This document shows positions 25,137-34,629 of a stretch of DNA of 64,000 nucleotides, piece after piece. How positions within the stretch are numbered: the first letter of the stretch is position 1; every line of letters begins with the position of its first letter. This DNA comes from Rhabditoides inermis (lineage: Eukaryota > Nematoda > Chromadorea > Rhabditida > Rhabditidae): positions 80,001-144,000 of the forward strand of contig CAWZYM010000114.1 in NCBI GenBank assembly GCA_963966185.1. Direction: 5' to 3'. The notes beneath the pieces were generated by a model. That model was not told where the DNA came from and ran no database searches. It saw only the letters and a list, made by a program, of their open reading frames with translations. The position numbers were made by a program, and so were the translations under genes.

Positions 25137-25306
25137 CTCTTTCTCCTCTCTCTCTCTCCTTTTGTCACTAGAACTCTTTTCAGCTTGAACAACTGCAGTT
25201 CACAGCTAGACTTCAACGAGAGCAGAGTACTATGCTGCATTCTCCGAGACCACTCCAAATTCGTGTAGTCTACATTCCAGTTGTATATGTTGTGGGATAC
25301 ACGTGA
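24762..25306 (+). CDS. Small bZIP transcription factor (GCN4/ATF4-like basic region)
   Basis: Predicted 114-residue DNA-binding protein from four exons, all phase 0: 24762-24806, 24858-24911, 24950-25072, 25184-25306. The N-terminus is acidic (MEDRDIHELNDFLRDELG). Exon 3 encodes the basic region KRRTGNAEAARRYRRRKRLE, which fits the bZIP signature N-x7-R and resembles GCN4 and ATF4. A short leucine-containing helix (LEQLQFTARLQREQ) follows, then a hydrophobic tail ending YVVGYT. The zipper is short for a functional dimer, so the last exon may be spliced differently. Intron 2 would be only 38 nt. Intron 3 begins a few bases before a CT microsatellite (about 25081-25158). Partner and targets are unknown. 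Confidence 0.7.
25081..25158. repeat. CT microsatellite in bZIP intron 3
   Basis: (CTAT)n and (TC)n starting about 8 nt after the donor at 25073. Confidence 0.95.
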
Positions 25307-25546
25307 TAAACACGTAATGTTTCGATAAATTTGTAGATAATTTCAATTGGAACACTATCAGTTTCCTCTCGAGAAGCTTCCGATTAGCATGCGTCGAGAA
25401 GGTTGTGTCTGGTCTCTGGTCTGGATCGCCCCACCCTCTGCGACCGTCCTTTCCTATAGCCATTCATCCACACAGCAAGCCCGCCGGGCAGTCGAGTCGA
25501 CGCATCGTCGAGTGCCGTTCGGGTCCCGCCGCGAACAGCCTGCGCG

Positions 25547-26739
25547 ATGAACTTCCTCAACATACACAAGAAGATCGCCAGCGGAGTGGTAAACAGCGCC
25601 ACCGCCGTCGGAGGCGCTGTTGTCGGTGTCGGAGGGGTACTGTATAGTCGCATGATTACGGAAAATCGGGAATTTCAGGCGATTTCCGGCAAGAAGAGCG
25701 TAGCGGCCGCCGACGATGAGAGCAGTGACAGGTTCGGGTTACGGTAGCTACAGTATCCCCAATGGTATTTCAGCGAGGAGGCGGTGGATATCTCGAAATC
25801 ACAGCGGTCGAAGAAGCAAGTGAAGCCGACTCCGACGGCGTCCCTGACTCAGGTGGCAGGCCCCGCCCCCGCAACCACGCCCCCGCAATCGCGCACTCCC
25901 GAAAAGGAACAGAAGAGCCAGATGGGAAACACCAAAAAAGGCAGTGGATCCAAGGTATACGGTAGCTACAGTACTACTACTGATACCGTATACCTAGGAC
26001 ACGGCTTCCACTCCCGCTCCTGCCTGCACTGGAGATTCGAGGGTGACGACGGTCACTTCTGCTGCCACCAGCACAGTCACCACCCTAAGCACTGGTGGGT
26101 ACGGTACTTTGAGAAGTACGGTACGGGTAGAGTCCGGTTTTTTTAGCAGAACGCATGGAGAACTCCCAGGAGAAGACGCCCGACATTGACAAGGATGAGG
26201 TGCGGTATACTACCGTAAACTTCCCTACCGTATACCTGATCAGATGAAACACGAGCTACGCGGCTGCACCTACTACCACGGATTTCTACCGCGAAAAGAT
26301 GCGGAGGACCTGCTCGCCAAGGTATACGGTAGTTAACATAACCTGCAGTAATGATTACTGTATTTCAGAAAAACGAGTTTCTGTTACGCAAGTCTGACCG
26401 ACCTGGAGTGGGATTCACGGTGCTGCTCTCTCTGCGCATGGAGGATCGACAGGAGGGGGAGGAGCTTCCGCCTGCCGGGGTGGGCGGAGTCTGAGGGGGC
26501 GGGGCTTATGCGAGGGATTTAGGTGGACATTCCGCGCAGTCGCCGTGTCGTCGACCATATGATAGTCGTGAGGGACAACCATGCGAAGAAATGGGCGGTG
26601 AGTGACTCATGAAGCCACGCCTCCTACGACCACGCCCACTTCAGATTCGCGAGAACGAGTGGTTCGATTCCATCAGTGATCTGCTTACCTACTATGCCAT
26701 TAATCAGACACCGCTTATTGAAGATGATCCGAGGTTTGA

Positions 26740-26805
<66 letters not shown>

Positions 26806-27013
26806 GAGTGAGATATTTTTTCAGGTATCTGATCCGCTTCCCGATTCCGCGCATGAACTACCTCCTCCGCCACTCGCAAGTCATCAGGGACAAGAAGGTA
26901 ACCACCCCTGACTCCGCCCACTCACGCCCCGCCCCTCTCAGATCGGTGCCGGCGCGTTCGGAGAGGTGTTCAAGGGCAAGCTGAAGATTGACGAAGAGAG
27001 AAGCTGGGATGTG

Positions 27014-27058
<45 letters not shown>

Positions 27059-27280
27059 CCCTCTGTCAGGTGGCGATCAAGTGTCTGCCGGAGGGTATGA
27101 TTGTGTCAAAGGAACAGCGCGACAACTTTGTAGCAGAAGCGAGGATCTGCAAGAAGCTCAATCACACGTGAGAGAGAGGGAGGGAGGGAGGATGGTGAAT
27201 GGATGGGGAGACATTACTTGCAGCAACATCATTCGGCTGCGCGGCGTCGCCATTGACGAGTGGCCGCTGATGATGGTTTG

Positions 27281-27332
<52 letters not shown>

Positions 27333-28294
27333 CCTCCCTCCCTCCCTTCCTCCCTCCCTCCCTCCCTCCCTCCCTCTCCCCCCTCCCTCCCTCACCCTCT
27401 CCTCCTAGGTCCTGGAGTGGGCGGAGAATGGATCAATGCTGGATGTTCTCCGCAAGAGGAGCGGCGAGATCACTCTTGTCGACAAGGAACTGTGAGTAGA
27501 TTACGGTAGTGTGTCAAAGTAATCCCTCTCACTTACAGTATGCTGGTGCACGCTGCGAACGGTATGCGATATCTGGAGAAGCACAATGTGATCCACAGGG
27601 ACGTTGCCGCGAGGAACTGTCTCATTGACAGGGACATGATGTGGGTTACGGCGGCGATTACTGTACCTACCGTACTCGTTCAGTGTGAAGATCGCCGATT
27701 TTGGTCTCTCAATGGTGACTTCGTTCTACAAAGAGGCCGGCGGAGGAAAACGGCCTATTCGGTACTGCAATATTCAGTAGGGATCACTGTAACTCAATAA
27801 CTGTAGATGGCTAGCTCCCGAGTCGATTGCTCGCTATGAGTACAGCATCAAGTCTGACGTGTTCGCGTTCGGAGTGCTAATGTGGGAGGTACGATGATTA
27901 CCGTAATCCAAACGTACAGTATCCTCGCAGACATTCACCAACGGCAAGCAACCATTCAGCGACATGACTAATCAGGCGGTGAGTGTGCAGAACACAGAAC
28001 ACAACACAATCTGATAAAACTGTAGATTGCGAACGCTGTTGTGAAGAATGGCATGCGACTGATGCCCCCGAACGACATGCCGTATACGACGGCTCAGCTC
28101 ATGAAGGCATGCTTCATCACCAACCCGCAGCAGAGGTACCGCCCTTCTAGCCCCCGCCCCCTCTAGCCCCGCCCCTTTGCAGGCCGTCGTTCCTGACTCT
28201 GAAGGAGCGTCTGCGGCGGGAGCATGAGAACATGAGTAAGGGCAAGAAGGGCATGGGCATCATTGGACTCGGATGGCTCAAGAAGAAGAAGTGA
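25547..28294 (+). CDS. SH2-domain non-receptor tyrosine kinase, nematode SPE-8/FRK (FER-related) type
   Basis: Phosphorylates tyrosines; this class is expanded in nematodes and often sperm-enriched. Twenty exons, unbroken phase, 577 residues: 25547-25636, 25679-25731, 25774-25954, 25998-26094, 26147-26199, 26244-26321, 26369-26479, 26523-26597, 26645-26733, 26825-26897, 26942-27010, 27070-27167, 27224-27275, 27409-27491, 27539-27640, 27684-27761, 27807-27888, 27931-27978, 28026-28135, 28183-28294. Residues 1-158 are a Gly/Ala then Ser/Thr/Pro-rich leader. SH2 starts YYHGFLPR (about 167) with FLLRKS (188-193). Kinase landmarks are all present: GAGAFG (302-307), VAIK (324-327), HRDVAARN (420-427), DFG (440-442), APE (464-466). 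It should be active. The tail is basic (KGKKGMG, LKKKK). The N-terminus has [16 protein letters not shown], which might be membrane-associated. Many introns are 42-47 nt. Confidence 0.95.
26743..26811. repeat. GA microsatellite in kinase intron 9
   Basis: (GA)n starting about 9 nt after the donor of exon 26645-26733. Confidence 0.95.
27015..27054. repeat. CT microsatellite in kinase intron 11
   Basis: (TC)n starting directly after the GTGAGT donor at 27011. Confidence 0.95.
27281..27400. repeat. CT/CCCT microsatellite in kinase intron 13
   Basis: (TC)n grading into (CCCT)n, starting about 6 nt after the donor at 27276 and ending just before the acceptor at 27408. Confidence 0.95.
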
Positions 28295-29371
28295 TCAGAG
28301 CACACAACACAAACACACACAAACACCTCTTACACTTAGTGCGTACTTAGATGTTACAACAGTTCAGTAGGTAGATTAAAACGATAGCAAACAACAAGAT
28401 TCTCGCCTTTGTTCCCCGTAGTTTTCTCACTGCTCGTATATCTCAATGGAAAGGGATTCTGACAATGTGGAATAAATGCATTTACAACAATCAAATTGGC
28501 ATTTGTGTGATCGAAATATGGAGGTGCATCTGTTTGGTATCACAATATGCAGTTGAACCATTTGCTTTGCAGTTTGCAGCGCATGATGAGAAAGCGAAAA
28601 AGCAATTTCCCTCTTACCTCATTGATTATAATATTTTTCAAGTATATAATACATGTCGGCTACACGTTTGTACTGCGATGACGCTGGCGTGTGGGAAGAT
28701 CTACTGAAAATAAATAAGTGACCTTTTTTTAGAACTAGTTTCTAAATGCCATGCAAAGGTCAAAACCAACGTCAAACGCGTACTGCTGGTCAGTTCTCTC
28801 TCTCGGAGAGGGAGAGAAAAAGGGACAAACACAGAGTTCAGAGGAGGAAGAGAGAACCATGTAGTAACAGATGAGCGATGACATGCGCATAATTCGTGTA
28901 AAGTTAATTAAGAAAAATACATATAATTACATTTATACTTATGAAAAGAAATCGGCAGTGCGCAATAACGAATAGAAAAAATTCTACAATACATCTACAA
29001 CACAAGTTCCGATTTCCATGAGAAATCAAAAAGAGAAGCAAACATAAACGGAGATAGACACACTTGTGCGAGTTAGTTTGCACAGTAAATAAACTGATAG
29101 GAGGGGGTACGTGTATCTAATCATAATTTTAGAACTATCCTGTTGCAATAAATACAATATAATGTCGAGCGTTGATGGGAGATGATGGTTGTGTAGTGCG
29201 TACACGACATGCTTGCAGATGACGGAGGCCGGGCGAGTGTGAGGTTGGCGGGCAGGGCGACTGCGAGGCCCAGTACGCGACGCCAACTCGATCTAATGAG
29301 TGTGTGTGAGAGAGAAAGAGAGAGAAATAGAAGAGAAAGAAAAAAAAAGATTAAAAGGGAATGATACGCAC
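28295..29371. other. Intergenic region between kinase and PABP pseudogene
   Basis: AT-rich, with an AATAAA at 28471-28476, 177 nt after the kinase stop, as a plausible poly(A) signal. No coding exon recognised. The expected C-terminal MLLE (PABC) exons of the poly(A)-binding protein are not found here. Confidence 0.6.
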
Positions 29372-29811
29372 CTGGGGAGCGGCCTGAGCCAGCATGTGAG
29401 AAGTCAACGGCTTCTGTCCACCGACGACGATTTCCATGTTCTGCTGGTACATCATCGGTCCGGGTCTGGGGCGGCAGGCCTAAAGAAAAATTAGGTAATA
29501 CTAATACACGAAACAAAACATTTAAAAAAAATACCGGAGAGCGAGGTCCTCTCTGCTGAGGAACGCAAGGCATGCGTACGTCCTGCTGAGCAGCCTGGTA
29601 ACGCTGCTGAGGCTGACAAGCACCTCCGGGGCAGCGGGGCAGCCACGAGCAGCATGGTTGGAGCTGATCATCTTGTCGTTCATCGCAGTGACAGCCTTGG
29701 TGGCCTCATCGGGCTTCTCGAAGCACACGAATCCGAATCCCTTGGAACGGTTGTTCTCGTCGCACATGACCTGTAGATATTTCGGTGAAATATGCAATAT
29801 GCAAAGATACA

Positions 29812-31286
29812 AATTCAATTATTTATCATTGCGTATTCAGAAAACATATGGGGACAAAAATGTGTGGCTGTAATAAGTGGTGCAACGTATTTGTGATTAA
29901 GAATAAATCAAAGAATGGTAAAACAGATACAAATGCGTATGGGACAATACAACAGACATATGTATATGTAATGAATGTACTCTGTTACATATACTGGGGA
30001 GACCGTACCCGTATCGATCAGGAAGCGCGGATGCGAGATGGTTCAATCATGCATTTTCTAACCTCCTCTTTGAAAGAACCGGTGTCTCTGATAGCTATAA
30101 TGTTAGATGGTAAGGAATTCCATATTCGAAACTTGCGGTGAATGAATGTCTGTGTTCTAACGGACGGATCAAAAGAGGGTACGATTCGGTGGCAGTGAGA
30201 GTGTCTCGATGATGTGGATATGATATTATAGATGGCGGATGAGTCAAAGACGGTGCGACCGTGTACAATTTTATGTATGTAGGCAATATCATTGACTGCT
30301 CGTCGTGACTCGAGAGTCTCCAAGCCTAGCAGGCAGAGTCTGGCAGAGTATCCTAGATTGAAAATGCCATTTCTATGGCAGATTCGTCTGGTGAAATACC
30401 GTTGAACGCCCTCAATAAGATTCACTGAGCGCACATCGGTGGGATTCCAGAGCTCAGTACAGTACTCCAGCTTACAGCGATAATATGTCACAAATGCTTT
30501 GCAAAGAACGGCTAAGCTGCGAGTACGGTATGCTCTTAGGAAGTCATTGATTCCCCAAAGTGTGCGATCGACAATGCGTTTAATGTAGTCATCGAAAGAA
30601 AGGCGAGTAGAGATATACACACCAAGATCTTTAACACACTCAGGGGTTTCTAGAGTCACTGTGCCAAGTGAATATGCATACAGCGGATTTCGCTTGCCCA
30701 AGTGAAGAACCTGTGTTTTGCTAGCAGATATGGTGAGACCCCACTCAATCGACCACTCAGAAACACAGTCGACTGCTTGCTGAAACTTAGTGCGCGCGGT
30801 GAGATCGAGGGGACGGAACGCGTAGGACACTTTCAAATCGTCAGCATACAATGCGCAGCGAACATAGTCCGGCAAACAGTCGACAATGTTGTTAATAAAT
30901 ACATTGAAAAGAAGAGGCCCGAGACAGCTCCCCTGAGGAACACCGCAATTCACAGTGCGTGGGGAGGATAGACACTGACTGACAAGTACACGCGTTGTTC
31001 TATCGCACAGAAAAGATTTGATCCACGCGAGTGCACTGCCGCGAACACCAAGTGAGTGGAGCTTCTTGAACAACATGGAATGATTTATGCAATCAAACGC
31101 CTTTTTGTAATCTACATAAAGGCAGTCGACTACTTGCCCGTCGGTGAGATCACGCGACCACTGGGCATGACACTCAACGAGCTGTGCGCATGTGGATCGG
31201 CCCGCGCGGAAACCGAATTGGCGAGAGGTGAGAAGGCAGTGTTTTTCAAAGTGCTCTGTCATCTGCGCCGCGCAAATCCTCTCCAA
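29812..31286 (-). mobile_element. CR1-like non-LTR retrotransposon, 5'-truncated copy
   Basis: It matches the element at 58486-62777 almost base for base until position 31286, where similarity stops abruptly: the typical 5' truncation left by incomplete reverse transcription. The 3' end is a short ATTGAA-type tail at about 29814. It lies in the intron between the two halves of RRM4 in the PABP pseudogene, same strand. No clear target duplication was found. The few differences from the other copy mark it as young. Confidence 0.9.
30018..31286 (-). CDS. CR1-like ORF2 fragment: reverse transcriptase C-terminal part
   Basis: An open frame of 422 codons covering the RT core from [20 protein letters not shown], through [16 protein letters not shown] and the catalytic [10 protein letters not shown], to the family's C-terminal region with [13 protein letters not shown]. 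The endonuclease and early RT are lost with the 5' truncation, so it cannot move on its own. Its C-terminus is intact, unlike the longer copy at 58665-61481, which lacks 36 codons here. Confidence 0.9.
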   Translation of the reverse strand: MERICAAQMTEHFEKHCLLTSRQFGFRAGRSTCAQLVECHAQWSRDLTDGQVVDCLYVDYKKAFDCINHSMLFKKLHSLGVRGSALAWIKSFLCDRTTRVLVSQCLSSPRTVNCGVPQGSCLGPLLFNVFINNIVDCLPDYVRCALYADDLKVSYAFRPLDLTARTKFQQAVDCVSEWSIEWGLTISASKTQVLHLGKRNPLYAYSLGTVTLETPECVKDLGVYISTRLSFDDYIKRIVDRTLWGINDFLRAYRTRSLAVLCKAFVTYYRCKLEYCTELWNPTDVRSVNLIEGVQRYFTRRICHRNGIFNLGYSARLCLLGLETLESRRAVNDIAYIHKIVHGRTVFDSSAIYNIISTSSRHSHCHRIVPSFDPSVRTQTFIHRKFRIWNSLPSNIIAIRDTGSFKEEVRKCMIEPSRIRAS

Positions 31287-31855
31287 ATGAGAAGAATACT
31301 TACCTTACCCGAGCTGATCTTTCCATAAGGCTCGAAGTGCTGCTTGAGAGTCTCATCATCAACCTGATCGTCGAGGTTCTTGACATACAGGTTGACTCAC
31401 TGGTACCTCTGCATGCGTTCGACCTTCTGGGGCTCGTGCTTCGTCTTGAGCTCAGCATTGCGCTCGCTTTTCTGCGCGAGACCGACGTACAGCTTGCGCT
31501 CGTTACCCTCCATAGCGAAGTCGTTCATCTCGTTAACAGGGGTTCTCGAACGCAACGAATCCGAATCCCTTGGACTTGCCCTCGCCATCAGACATGACAT
31601 CACAGCTAGTGATAGAGCCGAACTTGGAGAACAGCTTCTCCAGACCATCCTTGTCAAGCGAGTCGTCGAAGTTCTTAACGAAGACATTGGTGAACTTCTT
31701 GACAGTCTCTCCCATCTCCTTCATGCGAGCAGAGCGGGCTGGAACTTGCCGACAAACCTGAAGGACATTAATATAAACACATCAATTGAGAAATCGGTAA
31801 ACTTACACATTCTTGTCAGCCAGGAGCATGTCGTTGACCTTGTCGATGGCGATTA

Positions 31856-32158
<303 letters not shown>

Positions 32159-32375
32159 CTAAGCTGAAATAACGATCGTCTCTAAAAAAGAAATTGGATT
32201 CACCATCGTTGGGTTGTGAAAATTGATGTAAGCGTATGCGAGGAAAAGTAGAAAAGAGAATATGCATACCTTAGCCGAGCTGAAGCTGATCTTTCCATAA
32301 GGCTTGAAGTGCTGCCTGAAGGTCTCATCATCGACCTGATCGTCGTTGTTTTTGACGTACAGGTTGACTTCTCAG

Positions 32376-33540
32376 TCAGCCGCGACTCGCCTCGCAATAG
32401 AAGCGCGTCCAACCGGACTGCTAAATTCATATAGGTTGTTATGGCATACAAGTTTACACTTCGACCTGGTTGGTGACCACGTAACCGCACGCTGACAGAA
32501 AAATGAGAAGAGGCGCCTCTATCAACAAATCAAGTACCAACCACTATAGCTCGGGGATTGTACTGGAAATTCGTGGAAAACGCTTGTTAGTGTCTATCGA
32601 TTCAATAGAAGCTCGAATACGCGAGAAAAAACGAGATATAAGTAGTGTGACTTCAAGAAAAGCACATAGGTCCTTCGGGTCTATGAGCCCGACAATATGC
32701 TGATCTGAATTTCATTAAAATATATTCTAGTTATAATTTAAAAAAAATCAAATTGTACGATACAAAAGATGTAACTATTGATTTCGTTGGTGGGTTGATA
32801 TAGACAGTGTGGGCATTATCAATAATTGCGTTTTTGGAAGGGGGCGTCAGCGTGAAGGTATAATGCGTCCTTATGATATATTCGCTGAAAACTAGTGCCA
32901 CAAAGTCAACGTGTACTCCAAGAACTTCGACAATGACGTGGTGATATGCGCAAGTAGCGCATCGAGTCTCGCAAAAAGGGATCAGGGGGGACCACTAAAA
33001 TCTCGGATTGTTCGCCTCTGCAACTGTCTCGGCATATCAACATTCACCGCAGATAACTAAGTGCCGGCAAATAGACAAACCAATCCAGCGGTTTAATTAA
33101 AAGAAACGTTCTCAAAGATCCAGGATTTTCTTGGTCCGAGCTGTTATTTTTGTGAGGCTCGAAGCGACAATCGCCCAAATGATCGGGGTTCTTTGAGTAC
33201 ACTTTGAATACGTGCCAACCTAATCAACAAATCACACAACTTACAAAAAAAAAAAATCCAACAAAAATAAGAAAATAAAACAAACGTGAAAAAAGTATTC
33301 GGAATTCAAATTGCGAGACGTCACTCACTAGCTGTTGCGCGCGATACGCAGCCAAATGGGCGGGGCGAAAAGTGCATATGATGCACAAGCAAATACGTGA
33401 AGATTTCGACACAAGCAAATGAAGTGAGATACGATTTCCCGATAAAAAAATAAGTATCTTTCCCGATTTAGAAAAAAAGTTGTTACCGTCTATACTAAGT
33501 ATATACTAGTATATGTGAAATCAATGTGCGGAGTGAAGGA
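32376..33540. other. Intergenic region with no recognised gene
   Basis: AT-rich sequence between the PABP pseudogene and the tandem repeats. No conserved domain, no phase-consistent exon chain and no RNA gene seen. Confidence 0.6.
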
Positions 33541-34551
33541 TGAAGTATCCCTGCCATTTGATTGGGCGGCTGTCCCGTCATGCTCCCCCTGTCATGCTTG
33601 TACAACACATAACATTTAGTCAGTTGCCACTTGTCCCTTCAATTTTTCCACTCTCTCTCCATCCAAACTTCCGTTTTGCATTTAGCTTGTTCGCATGTTA
33701 TGGTGGCACATTGTCCTATTCGGTGGAGTGATTTGCGTTTGATCGAGTAGACGCAACTGGTTGATTTGAATGCGCACTCTAGTCTCGCTCGTCTCTTTAG
33801 TCGCCGTTGTGTCATTCCCTTCCCTGCCATTTGATTCGCGCGGCTGTCCCGTCATGCTCCCTTGTACAACACATACTATTTGGTCAGTTGCCACTTGTCC
33901 CTTCACTCTTCCCCTCTCCCTCCACCCAAACTTCCGTTCTGCATGTAGCTTGTTCGCATATTATGGTGGCACATTGTCCTATTCGGTGGAGTGATTTGCG
34001 TTTGATCGAGTAGACGCAACTGGTTGATTTGAATGCGCACTCTAGTCTCGCTCGTCTCTTTAGTCGCCGTTGCGTCATTCCCTTCCCTGCCATTTGATTC
34101 GCGCGGCTGTCCCGTCATGCTCCCTTGTACAACACATACTATTTGGTCAGTTGCCACTTGTCCCTTCACTCTTCCCCTCTCCCTCCACCCAAACTTCCGT
34201 TCTGCATGTAGCTTGTTCGCATATTATGGTGGCACATTGTCCTATTCGGTGGAGTGATTTGCGTTTGATCGAGTAGACGCAACTGGTTGATTTGAATGCG
34301 CATTCTAGTCTCGCTCGTCCCTTTAGTCGCCGTTGTGTCATTCCCTTCCCTGCCATTTGATTCGCGCGGCTGTCCCGTCGTGCTCCCTTGTACAACACAT
34401 ACTATTTGGTCAGTTGCCACTTGTCCCTTCACTCTTCCCCTCTCCCTCCACCCAAACTTCCGTTCTGCATGTAGCTTGTTCGCATATTATGGTGGCACAT
34501 TGTCCTATTCGGATTTGCGTTTGATCGAGTAGACGCAACTGGTTGATTTGA
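33541..34551. repeat. 263-bp tandem repeat, about 3.8 copies
   Basis: Copies start with GAATGCGCACTCTAGTCTCG at 33767, 34030 and 34293 (spacing 263 bp), almost identical to each other. A more diverged partial copy occupies 33541-33766, and the last copy lacks the short GGTGGAGTG stretch. Unrelated in sequence to the 125-bp satellite that follows. The small ORFs repeated in each unit are open on both strands and look fortuitous. Confidence 0.9.
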
Positions 34552-34552
34552 A

Positions 34553-34591
34553 TGAGAGAGATGAGCGAGAGAGAGAGAGAGAGAGAAAAAA

Positions 34592-34625
<34 letters not shown>
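34553..34625. repeat. GA microsatellite at the satellite boundary
   Basis: (GA)n with an A-rich interruption, exactly between the 263-bp repeat and the diverged first spacer of the 125-bp array. Confidence 0.95.
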
Positions 34626-34626
<1 letters not shown>

Positions 34627-34629
<3 letters not shown>

